DNA of 64,000 nt from Streptomyces cavernicola (GCF_029968035.1 NZ_JASCIQ010000001.1:124001-188000); one strand, 5' to 3'; counted from the first letter of the stretch, positions 25,357 through 33,905 are shown. The notes: generated by a model not told the origin, from the letters alone. Translations and numbers: made by a program.

Positions 25357-26196
25357 CTACCTGGGGCGCCTGGCGCGCCGGACCGCGCGGGTCACCACGG
25401 GTGGCAGGACGTCACAGGCGATCCGCTTGAGTGCCGAGCTGCGGGGCTTCGGGAGTGACGGCCCACCGTGCTTCACGGCCGTGCTGCTGAGACGCAGCAT
25501 CACCGCACCGTCGATGAGGTCCTCGGCGACGACACAGTCGCGCGTCTCCCCGGCCCACTCGCGCAGCCGCTTCTGGAGCGGGCTCGGGTCGTCCCACGTG
25601 GCGTACATCTTGTTGGGCGTGACGCAGACCGGGCGCATGCCCTTGGTGAACACGCTCTCCCAGACGGCCGCGCCGACGCCCGGGGTGCGGTCGTTGCGGT
25701 AGTCGTCGAGGGAGACGACGCCGTCCCGGCGCAGGATGGTCCGCGTGGTGTCGATGTCCACGCACACGTCCTCGTACTGGTGCGAGGCGTCGACATGGAC
25801 GAACCGGCAGCTGTCCTCGGCGATCCGGTCGGCCAGCACATCGGTGCGGGCCTGCACGATCTCGGGGAGCTGCTCGTGGAACGCGAGGTAGTTGTTCTCG
25901 AAGGCGCGCAGCGAGAGGGTCTTCTCGTAGAAGTCGAGCGTTGCCTTACGGCTGTAGCTGCCCTGCGTCTCGTCGCCGAACAGGTCGCAGACGGTGAACG
26001 TCTCGCCGTCCCCCCGGTGCCGGCCCATGACGATCGTGGCCTTGCCGAGATAGCAGCCCATTTCGAGCAGATCGCCCGGACGGTCGGCCGTCTCCTCCAG
26101 GAAGAAACCGAACAAAGCCTGATCGAGCGGTTTGAACCAGCCGGGCACTTCATCCAGGTGGTTCGGCTTCGTGAGTTCGGTTCGGCTGGTGCTCAA
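25357..26196 (-). CDS. Class I SAM-dependent methyltransferase
   Basis: 279 residues. The SAM site is L-L-E-M-G-C-Y-L-G-K-A-T (about residues 43-54), with the acidic strand-2 end in V-C-D-L-F-G-D-E. F-V-H-V-D-A-S-H-Q-Y-E-D-V is typical of the TylF/Methyltransf_24 group of sugar or natural-product O-methyltransferases, which use Mg2+ through such Asp residues. The last 30 residues are basic. The start is a TTG (26196) six bases after AGGAGG; no ATG or GTG fits as well. It lies head to head with DUF6232-like gene 2 and tail to tail with gene 1. Substrate unknown; a functional link to its neighbours is only possible. Confidence 0.75.
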   Translation of the reverse strand: MSTSRTELTKPNHLDEVPGWFKPLDQALFGFFLEETADRPGDLLEMGCYLGKATIVMGRHRGDGETFTVCDLFGDETQGSYSRKATLDFYEKTLSLRAFENNYLAFHEQLPEIVQARTDVLADRIAEDSCRFVHVDASHQYEDVCVDIDTTRTILRRDGVVSLDDYRNDRTPGVGAAVWESVFTKGMRPVCVTPNKMYATWDDPSPLQKRLREWAGETRDCVVAEDLIDGAVMLRLSSTAVKHGGPSLPKPRSSALKRIACDVLPPVVTRAVRRARRPR

Positions 26197-26423
26197 CAGG
26201 TGCCTCCTGTACGTGGGTTTCTTCGGAGCGCTACGTCCACCCCCACTGGTTCTCGGCCTGTGCAGCTCCTGCCTTCACCTCACTCGGGAGCTGTACGCCG
26301 AACTGGCCTCGATCGGGCGATCGCCGTCAACTACGGGCGTCAAGGCAGGGCTTCTGAGTGGCCGCGCCCTGGGTGGGCGGACTCCGACACAGAAATGGCT
26401 GCTTTGCGACTGGCGCGGCACCC

Positions 26424-26470
26424 ACCCCCTCCCCCTAATGGTCCTCACATGTCGCGAAACATGTCGCGAA
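26424..26470 (+). promoter_or_regulatory. Conserved element upstream of DUF6232-like gene 2
   Basis: CCCCTAATGG (26432-26441), a C-A-C-A-T-rich spacer and GTCGCGAA (26451-26458) match the element before gene 1. Here the CATGTCGCGAA half is duplicated (26449-26459 and 26460-26470), giving two copies 11 bases, about one helical turn, apart. Confidence 0.6.
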
Positions 26471-26488
26471 CTGCCGTACGGGGGTGCG

Positions 26489-27139
26489 ATGGAGAGCAGT
26501 GGCGCTGGGGGCCCGGACGGCCCGGAGGAGAACGCACCGCCCGTGCCGCCGCGGCCGTCGTCCCCGCCTCGGGGGTTCACGCACGGCAACGTCGAACTCA
26601 TAGTCAGCAAGCACGTGCTGCAGATCGGGACGGCCGCCTATCCGCTGCACAACATCACGAAGGTGCACACCTTCGAGCTCAGGCCCGACCGGGCGGCGGC
26701 CGTCCTCAACTTCCTCAAGTGGCTTGCCATTTGCGGTGTCGCGTTCTCCGTGCTCGGCCTCATCTTCGACGAGACGTCCTCCTCGCCGTCGTGGGACTCC
26801 AGCTACGACAGCGAGAGCTCCGACAACCCGGCGGACGCCCTGGCGGTCTTCGGCTTCCTCGTGCTCTTCGGGCTCGTCATCAACCTGATCCGGCAGCTCT
26901 CCGCGCCCACCGAGCACGTGCTGGCGGTCGAGACGGCCAGCTCCTCGGTCGCCCTCGTCACGCTGCCGGAGCCCGAACGGCTCCCGGTCCTGCGGGAGTT
27001 GATCCTCGACGCGCTGGAGAACCCGGCGACCGGCCTGGTCGTGCGCGCGAACCGCGTGGACGTGAATCCGAGGAACTACCACTTCGGCGACACCGTGAAC
27101 ATGTACGGCGGCATCGGCAACCAGGGGGTACGCAAATGA
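26489..27139 (+). CDS. DUF6232-like membrane protein 2 with C-terminal NMYGG motif
   Basis: 216 residues with the same layout as the paralogue at 24631. There is a Pro-rich N-terminus, V-E-L-I-V-S-K-H-V-L-Q-I-G-T-A-A-Y-P-L-H-N-I-T, then two membrane segments split by an acidic Ser-rich loop (S-S-S-P-S-W-D-S-S-Y-D-S-E-S-S-D) that gene 1 lacks. E-H-V-L-A-V-E-T-A-S-S-S-V-A-L-V-T follows, and it ends in Y-H-F-G-D-T-V-N-M-Y-G-G-I-G-N-Q-G-V. The ATG is preceded by a weak GGGGG. Its stop overlaps the next start by four bases (ATGA), so it is translated together with the small motif protein. Confidence 0.75.
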   Translation: MESSGAGGPDGPEENAPPVPPRPSSPPRGFTHGNVELIVSKHVLQIGTAAYPLHNITKVHTFELRPDRAAAVLNFLKWLAICGVAFSVLGLIFDETSSSPSWDSSYDSESSDNPADALAVFGFLVLFGLVINLIRQLSAPTEHVLAVETASSSVALVTLPEPERLPVLRELILDALENPATGLVVRANRVDVNPRNYHFGDTVNMYGGIGNQGVRK

Positions 27140-27483
27140 GCAGCGGCGGAGATTCCTACTACTTCGGCGACAGCGTGAACATGTACGGAGGTCGGGAGAA
27201 CACCGGCATCGACAAACGGCAGACGGCGCTCGACACCGAGCGGCTGACCGAGGAACTGCTTCCGATGATCCGGGAGTTGAGAGACCTCCTGGCCGCAGAG
27301 GCCCCTGCGAGCGCTCAGGTCATCGACGACAACCTGCCCGTCATCGCCTCCGGTGCCGACGCATCGCCGGAGCGGCGGCGCGGCGCCCTGTACGCGGTCG
27401 CCGCCATCGCCGCAACGGTCAGCACCGTCGGCCCGCCGATCGTCGAAGCGGCCAACAAGCTGATCGCACTGCTCGGAGGCTAG
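27136..27483 (+). CDS. 115-residue protein with N-terminal NMYGG motif
   Basis: Residues 8-25 are Y-Y-F-G-D-S-V-N-M-Y-G-G-R-E-N-T-G-I, near-identical to the C-terminal tails of both DUF6232-like proteins. Then comes a charged helical part (T-E-E-L-L-P-M-I-R-E-L-R-D-L-L-A-A-E) and a hydrophobic, Ala-rich C-terminal helix (about 84-113, A-L-Y-A-V-A-A-I-A-A-T-V) that could insert into or lie on a membrane. The gene is coupled to its partner by ATGA. The arrangement suggests that the small protein is recruited through motif-motif contact. Function unknown. The TAG stop lies in the left arm of the mobile element that follows. Confidence 0.75.
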   Translation: MSSGGDSYYFGDSVNMYGGRENTGIDKRQTALDTERLTEELLPMIRELRDLLAAEAPASAQVIDDNLPVIASGADASPERRRGALYAVAAIAATVSTVGPPIVEAANKLIALLGG

Positions 27484-27670
27484 GGCCTGTCGTTTGGATC
27501 TTGCCGGGGGCGCGGGGTCTGGCACGCACATCTGCGGCGTTGTCGTCGGTTGCCAACGCTCCGCGTTGACGCCCTCCTCCGCCTTGCAGCTGCACGCACC
27601 AGACCCCGCTCAACTCGACCGAACGGCACCGCCGCCGGATCCGGCCTGATCCAAACGACAGGCCCTAGCC
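27478..27670. mobile_element. Miniature inverted-repeat element, copy 2 (full length)
   Basis: The 23-bp terminal inverted repeats at 27478-27500 and 27648-27670 are perfect. The interior has an inner inverted repeat around GGGGTCTGG and CCAGACCCC and no coding capacity. It is longer than the copy at 7.1 kb but shares its first 30 internal bases exactly. As there, the upstream gene's TAG stop lies inside the left arm. Confidence 0.8.
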
Positions 27671-27743
27671 CGCCCTCTCGAAGGTCAGCCTCGCCCTCGA
27701 ATCGGCTCCCCCAAACGCCAGTTGACCTGGTACAAGGGGGCGC

Positions 27744-28241
27744 ATGGACCACAAGACCACCCTCACCCTCACCCCCCTCGACCAGCTGCTCGCGGAACGC
27801 GCCTGCGAGCGGCTGATCGTGGACTTCGTGCACCGGCTCGACCTCGGGGAACCCAGCTCGGTGGCCGAGCTGTTCACGCCCGACGGCGTCTGGCACTGGC
27901 CGCACGGCGAGCGCCGCATCGAAGGCCGCGAGGCGCTGCGCGCCTACTTCGCCTCGCGCCCCGCGGACCGGCTCTCGCGCCGCCTGATGACCAACATCCT
28001 GGTCACCGTGGAGTCCGCCACGACGGCCCGCGCCGTCTCGTACCTGACGACGTTCCGCGTGGACGGCTACAGCGGCGGCATGGTCGAGCCCCGACTCCCC
28101 ACCAACGTCGGCCACTACGAGGACACCTTCCGCAACGTCGACGGCGTCTGGCTGCTCGCCACCCGTACCGTCTTCCTCCCCTTCGGCGCCGCCACCGGCA
28201 CCGAGCGCCTCCCTGCCGGCGACGCGGCACCCACCTCGTAA
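27744..28241 (+). CDS. SnoaL-like (NTF2-fold) protein
   Basis: 165 residues of the NTF2/SnoaL superfamily: an N-terminal helix (E-R-A-C-E-R-L-I-V-D-F-V-H-R-L-D), then L-F-T-P-D-G-V-W-H-W-P-H-G, G-R-E-A-L-R-A-Y-F and the strands T-N-I-L-V-T-V and W-L-L-A-T-R-T-V. Members bind small hydrophobic ligands and act as dehydratases, isomerases or ketosteroid-isomerase-like enzymes. The substrate is not deducible. A GGGGG lies before the ATG. It is alone between the mobile element and the GH92 gene. Confidence 0.75.
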   Translation: MDHKTTLTLTPLDQLLAERACERLIVDFVHRLDLGEPSSVAELFTPDGVWHWPHGERRIEGREALRAYFASRPADRLSRRLMTNILVTVESATTARAVSYLTTFRVDGYSGGMVEPRLPTNVGHYEDTFRNVDGVWLLATRTVFLPFGAATGTERLPAGDAAPTS

Positions 28242-28378
28242 GCCGACAGCCGACAGCCGCCGACCGCCCGACCGCCCAGCCAGCCACCCCAGCCGTCCGC
28301 ACAGCCCCCGCAGACACCCCCCAACACCCTTGACACCACAGCCCACTTGACGCCCTACTGGACCCTGCGCAGCGACTT

Positions 28379-28390
28379 GACAACGTTGTC
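28379..28390. promoter_or_regulatory. LacI-type operator upstream of GH92
   Basis: GACAAC-GTTGTC is a perfect 12-bp palindrome with the central CG typical of LacI-family operators. It lies 41 bases before the GH92 start, suitable for repression until a mannoside signal is present. Confidence 0.6.
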
Positions 28391-28431
28391 CGCCCCGCCG
28401 TCCCCGTCCGGCCCGGCCTGGAGGCCCCCGC

Positions 28432-31400
28432 ATGCAGAGACCCGAACGAATGCCGTCGCGCCGCGGAGCGCGCCGCAGAAGCCCGTGGCGCAGACCCTTC
28501 GCCGCCCTTCCCGTCGCCGCTCTCCTCCTCGCCGCCGCCGGCCAGGGCGCAGCGGCCGCCGCACCCCAACCAGAAGGGGAGAAGGGAGAGTTCAGCTCCT
28601 CCTTCGAGGCGGGCCAGCCCGCCCCCGACTGGACCAGCACCGTGGAGACCACCCCGGACGGCGAGAAGAAGGCCGCCGGCGTCAACGGCGAGTTCAGCAG
28701 CGGCATCCCGGGCAATGTCACGGACCGGGTGAGCGAGGTCCGGGCGAGCGGCGAGAACGAGGGCTCGGGCGAGGTGAAGGAGAACCTCATCGACGGGGAG
28801 TCCAGCACCAAGTGGCTGACGTTCGCCGCCAAGGGCTGGGTGGAGTACGACCTGTCGGAGCCGGTCAAGGTCCGCAAGTACGCCCTGACCTCGGCCAACG
28901 ACCACGCCGACCGCGACCCGAAGGACTGGACGCTGCAGGGCTCCGCCGACGGCCAGGAGTGGAAGACCCTCGACACCCGCTCCGGCGAGACCTTCGCCAA
29001 GCGCTTCGAGACGAAGACGTACGATTTCGCCAACGACACGGCGTACGCGCACTACCGCCTCGACATCACCGCCAACAACGGCGCGGCGGACGCCACCCAG
29101 CTCTCCGACTTCCAGATCTCCGACGGCAGTTCGGGCGGGCCCGCACCCGAGGACATGCTGTCGGTCGTGCACCGCGGGCCGAGCGGCTCGCCGACCGCGA
29201 AGGCCGGCGCCGGGTTCACGGGCAAGCGGGCGCTGCGCTACGCGGGCACGCACCAGGCGGACGGCCACGCGTACTCGTACAACAAGGTCTTCGACGTGGA
29301 CGTGGCGATCGGCCGCGACACCGAGCTGTCCTACCGCCTGTTCCCGGCGATGCCCGAGCCCGCGCCCGATCTGGGCTACGCGGCGACACACGTCTCGGTC
29401 GACCTGGCGTTCACGGACGGCACGTATCTGAGCGAGCTCAAGGCCACCGACAGGCACGGCGGGCTACTCACTCCGCAGGGGCAGGCCGCGGCGAAGCGGC
29501 TGTACGTGAACCAGTGGAACCATGTCGCGTCCGGCATCGGCAGCGTCGCCGCGGGCAAGACCGTCGACCGGATTCTCGTGGCGTACGACTCCCCGAAGGG
29601 CCCGTCGAAGTTCCAGGGCTGGGTCGACGACGTGACCCTGAAGAGCGCCCCACCGGCGAAGCCGAAGGAGCACCCCTCCGACTACGCGTCCACGATCCGC
29701 GGCACCAACTCCAGCGGCGGCTTCTCGCGCGGCAACACCATCCCGGCGACGGCCGTCCCGCACGGCTTCAACTTCTGGACGCCGGTGACCAACGCGGGCT
29801 CCCTGAGCTGGCTGTACGACTACGCGCGCGGCAACAACGACGACAACCTGCCGACGCTGCAGGCGTTCAGCGCGAGCCATGAGCCGAGCCCGTGGATGGG
29901 CGAGCGGCAGACGTTCCAGGTGCTGCCGTCGGCCGCCGAGGGCACCCCGGACCTGGACCGGAAGAAGCGGGCGCTCGCGTTCCGGCACGAGAACGAGACG
30001 GCCCGGCCGCATCACTACCGCGTCGAGTTCGAGAACGGCATCGAGGCCGAGATGACGCCGACGGACCACGCGGCGATGATGCGCTTCACGTACCCGGGCG
30101 ACGACGCGAGCGTCCTCTTCGACAACGTCTCCGACAAGGCGGGCCTGAGCCTCGACCAGGAGAAGGGGATCGTCACCGGCTACTCGGACGTCAAGTCCGG
30201 CCTGTCCACCGGCGCCACCCGGCTCTTCGTGTACGGGACCTTCGACAAGCCCGTCACCGAGGGCGCCGCGGAGGGCGTCAAGGGCCACCTCCGCTTCGAC
30301 GCGGGCAAGGACCGCACGGTCACCCTGCGCCTCGCCACGTCCCTGATCTCCGTCGACCAGGCGAAGGCCAACCTGGACCGGGAGATCCCGTCCGGCACGC
30401 CCTTCGCGAGCGTGCGGTCCGAGGCGCAGAAGCAGTGGGACGCGCTGCTCGGCAAGGTGGAGGTCGAGGGCGCGACGGAGGACCAGCTGACGACGCTGTA
30501 CTCCGGCCTCTACCGCCTGTACCTGTACCCCAACTCGGGCTTCGAGCAGGTCCGTACGGACCAGGGCCTGAAGTCGCGGTACGCGTCCCCCTTCTCGCCG
30601 CAGACCGGCCCGGACACACCGACGCACACCGGGGCGAAGATCGTCGACGGCGAGGTGTACGTCAACAACGGCTTCTGGGACACGTATCGCACGACCTGGC
30701 CCGCCTACTCGTTCCTCACCCCGAAGAAGGCGGGCGAGCTGGTCGACGGGTTCGTGCAGCAGTACAAGGACGGCGGCTGGATCTCCCGCTGGTCCTCGCC
30801 GGGTTACGCGGACCTGATGACCGGCACCTCCTCGGACGTGGCGTTCGCCGACGCGTATGTGAAGGGCGTGGACTTCGACGAGAAGTCCGCGTACGACGCC
30901 GCGCTGAAGAACGCGACGGTGGTGCCGCCGAGTTCGGGCGTGGGCCGCAAGGGCATGGACACCTCACCGTTCCTCGGCTACGCGTCGACGGAGACGCACG
31001 AGGGCCTGTCCTGGTCCCTGGAGGGCTACCTCAACGACTACGGCATTGCGAGGATGGGCCGGGCGCTCTACAAGAAGACGGGTGAGAAGCGGTACGAGGA
31101 GGAGTCGGAGTACTTCCTCAACCGGGCCCGCAACTATGTGGAGCTGTTCGACGCCAAGGCCGGTGCGGCGCAAGGGAGTTCGGGCTTCTTCCAGGGCCGC
31201 GACCTGAAGGGCGACTGGCGCGTCGAGTCCGCGAAGTACGACCCGCGCGTGTGGGGCTACGACTACACGGAGACCAATGGCTGGGGCTACGCCTTCACCG
31301 CCCCGCAGGACTCCCGGGGACTGGCGAACCTGTACGGCGGCCGGGCGGGCCTCGGCAAGAAGCTGGACGCGTACTTCGACACCCCGGAGACGGCGTCCCC

Positions 31401-32313
31401 GGAGTTCGCCGGCTCGTACGGCGGCGTCATCCACGAGATGACGGAGGCCCGCGACGTGCGGATGGGCATGTACGGGCACAGCAACCAGGTCGCGCACCAC
31501 GCCACTTACATGTACAACGCGGCGTCGCAGCCCTGGAAGACGCAGGAGAAGGTCCGCGAGGTCCTCTCCCGGCTCTACACCGGCAGCGAGATCGGCCAGG
31601 GCTACCACGGCGACGAGGACAACGGCGAGCAGAGCGCCTGGTACCTGTTCTCCGCGCTCGGCTTCTACCCGCTGGTGATGGGCAGCGGCGAGTACGCGAT
31701 CGGCTCCCCGCTGTTCACCAAGGCGACCGTGCATCTGGACGACGGCCGCGAGCTGGTCGTGAAGGCCCCGAAGAACAGCGCGAAGAACGTCTACGTGCAG
31801 GGTCTGAAGGTCAACGGCGAGAACTGGACGTCGACGGCCCTGCCGCACGAGGAGATCGCGCGCGGCGGCACCCTGGAGTTCGACATGGGCCCGAAGCCGT
31901 CGAAGTGGGGCACGGGCGAAGACGCGGCGCCGGTCTCCATCACGCAGGACGACAAGGTCCCGTCGCCGCGCACGGACGCGACGAAGGGCGGCGGCGGGCC
32001 GCTCTTCGACGACTCCTCGACGACGTCGGCGGAGGTGGCCTCGGTGAACCTGCCGCTCGCCGGCTCCGACGGGACGCGCGCCGTGCAGTACACGCTCACG
32101 TCGGCGGACCGCGCGAAGGCCCCGGACGGCTGGGTGTTGGAGGGCTCGGCGGACGGCGACGAGTGGAAGGTCCTGGACCGCCGGGACGAGCAGTCCTTCC
32201 AGTGGGACCACCAGACCCGGGCGTTCACGGTCGCCGACCCGGGCACATACCGCCACTACCGGCTCGTGCCGAAGGGCGCGTCGACCTTGGCGGAGGTGGA
32301 GTTGCTGTCCTAG
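28432..32313 (+). CDS. Secreted GH92 alpha-mannosidase with F5/8-type C modules
   Basis: 1293 residues. A signal peptide (about 1-45, with a twin-Arg-containing basic start) precedes a galactose-binding-like module (about 100-230), a spacer beta domain, the GH92 beta-sandwich (about 420-680), the catalytic (alpha/alpha)6 barrel (about 690-1165) and a C-terminal F5/8-like module (about 1185-1293). GH92 enzymes are Ca2+-dependent inverting exo-alpha-mannosidases. The base motif is intact: G-D-E-D-N-G-E-Q-S-A-W-Y near residue 1060, with Asp 1061 and 1063. The aglycone-site motif reads H-S-N-Q-V-A-H-H rather than H-x-N-E-P-x-H-H, which may mean a linkage other than alpha-1,2. A LacI-type operator lies upstream. 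Confidence 0.88.
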   Translation: MQRPERMPSRRGARRRSPWRRPFAALPVAALLLAAAGQGAAAAAPQPEGEKGEFSSSFEAGQPAPDWTSTVETTPDGEKKAAGVNGEFSSGIPGNVTDRVSEVRASGENEGSGEVKENLIDGESSTKWLTFAAKGWVEYDLSEPVKVRKYALTSANDHADRDPKDWTLQGSADGQEWKTLDTRSGETFAKRFETKTYDFANDTAYAHYRLDITANNGAADATQLSDFQISDGSSGGPAPEDMLSVVHRGPSGSPTAKAGAGFTGKRALRYAGTHQADGHAYSYNKVFDVDVAIGRDTELSYRLFPAMPEPAPDLGYAATHVSVDLAFTDGTYLSELKATDRHGGLLTPQGQAAAKRLYVNQWNHVASGIGSVAAGKTVDRILVAYDSPKGPSKFQGWVDDVTLKSAPPAKPKEHPSDYASTIRGTNSSGGFSRGNTIPATAVPHGFNFWTPVTNAGSLSWLYDYARGNNDDNLPTLQAFSASHEPSPWMGERQTFQVLPSAAEGTPDLDRKKRALAFRHENETARPHHYRVEFENGIEAEMTPTDHAAMMRFTYPGDDASVLFDNVSDKAGLSLDQEKGIVTGYSDVKSGLSTGATRLFVYGTFDKPVTEGAAEGVKGHLRFDAGKDRTVTLRLATSLISVDQAKANLDREIPSGTPFASVRSEAQKQWDALLGKVEVEGATEDQLTTLYSGLYRLYLYPNSGFEQVRTDQGLKSRYASPFSPQTGPDTPTHTGAKIVDGEVYVNNGFWDTYRTTWPAYSFLTPKKAGELVDGFVQQYKDGGWISRWSSPGYADLMTGTSSDVAFADAYVKGVDFDEKSAYDAALKNATVVPPSSGVGRKGMDTSPFLGYASTETHEGLSWSLEGYLNDYGIARMGRALYKKTGEKRYEEESEYFLNRARNYVELFDAKAGAAQGSSGFFQGRDLKGDWRVESAKYDPRVWGYDYTETNGWGYAFTAPQDSRGLANLYGGRAGLGKKLDAYFDTPETASPEFAGSYGGVIHEMTEARDVRMGMYGHSNQVAHHATYMYNAASQPWKTQEKVREVLSRLYTGSEIGQGYHGDEDNGEQSAWYLFSALGFYPLVMGSGEYAIGSPLFTKATVHLDDGRELVVKAPKNSAKNVYVQGLKVNGENWTSTALPHEEIARGGTLEFDMGPKPSKWGTGEDAAPVSITQDDKVPSPRTDATKGGGGPLFDDSSTTSAEVASVNLPLAGSDGTRAVQYTLTSADRAKAPDGWVLEGSADGDEWKVLDRRDEQSFQWDHQTRAFTVADPGTYRHYRLVPKGASTLAEVELLS

Positions 32314-32346
32314 AGGGGCTCGCCCAGCGCCGCCAACCCCGAGCAG

Positions 32347-32460
32347 TCAGTCATGGGGCGGCGCGGGACGGCCGCGCGCGACGAGCAGCGCGGCCGAGAC
32401 GACCACGAACCCCACAACTGCCGTCGCACTCCCGGGTGTTGAGGTGTCCGGCGTCCCCAT
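32347..32460 (-). CDS. Possible 37-residue single-span membrane protein
   Basis: A short frame with a good ribosome binding site (GAGGGGGA six bases before ATG 32460). The product starts M-G-T-P-D-T-S-T-P-G-S and continues with one hydrophobic segment, A-V-V-G-F-V-V-V-S-A-A-L-L-V-A, and a basic tail. It sits in the otherwise empty 360-base gap between GH92 and the next gene. Codon use is GC-rich at third positions, like real genes. No family recognised; it could be fortuitous. Confidence 0.4.
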   Translation of the reverse strand: MGTPDTSTPGSATAVVGFVVVSAALLVARGRPAPPHD

Positions 32461-32673
32461 CCGATGTCCCCCTCGTTCGCCGTCGCGCGCGAGCGCCGCG
32501 CACGCGCCGACGAGGGTACGCGGCGGGGACGTACCACCACCATCGGGCCGTTCATGGGGAGCTGCGACACTTGGGGAGGAGTAGTCGATCTCGTAGCGGG
32601 GCGCGCGTCGAGGTGCGGGGCCGTGCGGTCGGGCCCGGCGCTGTCCGTCGGCGGCGGCAGGAGGGCAGTACGC

Positions 32674-33345
32674 ATGAAGAGCAGAACCGCGTCCGGAACG
32701 GGGGACGCAGCGCCGACCCTCATAGCCCCGCCGCGGCCGGCGCCTCCCCCGCCGCCGCGGCTGCCCCCGATCACCCGTGCCGGGCGCGCACTTCGCCGCG
32801 GCTGCACGACGGTTCTGCAGGCAGGCGACTGGCTGCTCGGGCTGCGCGGCCGGCCCCTCACGGGCGCCGTACTCCTCGCCGCCTGCGGGCAGATGGCGCT
32901 GATGGCGCTGCTCACCCGGGAGGTTCCCGAGGTCGCCGCCTCCTACCCGGACCTGCGGATCCCCGGCCTGTGGCTGCTGCTCACCACGTTTGTGCTGCTC
33001 CTCGGCCATCTGCTGTTGGGCGTCACGACGGTGGTGCTCGCGCGCGCCCTCGGCGGCCGTGGCGGACTGCACCGTACACCCGCCGTGCTCGCCGTGCTCG
33101 CCCCGCTGTCGTCGCTGCCGCTGCTGCTCGGCGGGTTCGTGGCGCCGCCCGAGAGCACGGTGGTCCAGGTGCTGCAGTTCGGCGGGCTCGCGGTGCTCGC
33201 CGGCCAGCTGACGCGGCACATCAAGCACACCCAGGACATGCTGTGGGGCCGCGCGTTCCTCTCCGTGACGCTTGCGCTGCTCGGCGAGTGGCAGTTGGCG
33301 CACGCCGCGGTGGTGCAGGCGGGCGTGCACGCCGGGATGCTCTGA
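32674..33345 (+). CDS. Four-helix membrane protein of unknown function
   Basis: 223 residues. A basic, Pro-rich cytosolic leader (about 1-50) is followed by an amphipathic part (V-L-Q-A-G-D-W-L-L-G-L-R-G-R) and about four or five membrane segments between 66 and 205. The C-terminal part has H-I-K-H-T-Q-D-M-L-W-G-R. Family not recognised. ATG 32674 is chosen because GCAGGAGGGC lies just upstream; the open frame extends further 5' without a site. Monocistronic, ending 19 bases before the convergent SgcJ-like gene. Confidence 0.65.
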   Translation: MKSRTASGTGDAAPTLIAPPRPAPPPPPRLPPITRAGRALRRGCTTVLQAGDWLLGLRGRPLTGAVLLAACGQMALMALLTREVPEVAASYPDLRIPGLWLLLTTFVLLLGHLLLGVTTVVLARALGGRGGLHRTPAVLAVLAPLSSLPLLLGGFVAPPESTVVQVLQFGGLAVLAGQLTRHIKHTQDMLWGRAFLSVTLALLGEWQLAHAAVVQAGVHAGML

Positions 33346-33364
33346 CCCACCCAACCGCGTGCCC

Positions 33365-33868
33365 TCAACCCCCTTGCACTGCGGGCGAGTTCGGGCGTCC
33401 GATCCCCAGCCGCCGCGCGGCCCGGCTCATCGCCTGGGACAGCCGGGACGGGAGCGCGTCGGGCGCCGGCAGGGTCACCGGCCGGACGCGGCCGTTGTGC
33501 AGGGCGGAGATCCGCCAGCCCGCCTCCGTACGGACCACGACGAGGGTCTGCCGTGAAAGGCGCCGCGCGGGCAGCTCGGAGCGCCACGGCATCAGCACCG
33601 ACGCGGTGCCGTGCACGAGCGCCACATCCGCGGTGACCTGCCGGATCGACTCCAGGTCCCCGACGAGCGCGGACCCGGCGAGCACACCCCGGAACAGCCG
33701 CTCGTGGTTGTCCTGCAGCGCGACCCGGCCGACGGCGCGGGTGCCGTCGTACGAGACGTAGTCGGCGTCCTCGGTGAAGCAGGCGCCGAAGGTGACGGCG
33801 TCGTTGTCGGTCCAGGCCTGCATGAACCGCTGGAACAACTGCGTGATCTGCTCGTCGCTGGTAGGCAT
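33365..33868 (-). CDS. SgcJ/EcaC-like NTF2-fold protein
   Basis: 167 residues of the SnoaL-like group usually annotated SgcJ/EcaC family. The core is the N-terminal helix (I-T-Q-L-F-Q-R-F-M-Q-A-W-T-D-N-D), then F-T-E-D-A-D-Y-V-S-Y-D-G, the strands V-A-L-V-H-G-T-A-S-V and L-V-V-V-R-T-E-A-G-W-R-I. A 35-residue basic C-terminal extension is extra. GGGAGG lies five bases before the ATG. It is divergent from the MarR gene with two palindromes in between, so it is very likely the regulator's target. Confidence 0.78.
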   Translation of the reverse strand: MPTSDEQITQLFQRFMQAWTDNDAVTFGACFTEDADYVSYDGTRAVGRVALQDNHERLFRGVLAGSALVGDLESIRQVTADVALVHGTASVLMPWRSELPARRLSRQTLVVVRTEAGWRISALHNGRVRPVTLPAPDALPSRLSQAMSRAARRLGIGRPNSPAVQGG

Positions 33869-33888
33869 GGCGTCCTCCCGGAGCTATC

Positions 33889-33905
33889 ATTTCGACTGTC
33901 GAAAT
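33889..33905. promoter_or_regulatory. MarR operator 1
   Basis: ATTTCGAC-T-GTCGAAAT is a perfect 17-bp palindrome in the 59-base divergent gap, 20 bases from the SgcJ-like start. Confidence 0.7.

Noticed and set aside
25205..25702. A 165-residue plus-strand frame beginning with R-A-G-H-D-V-T-L-V-T
   Set aside because: Most of it is antisense to the methyltransferase gene; no ribosome binding site or family match.
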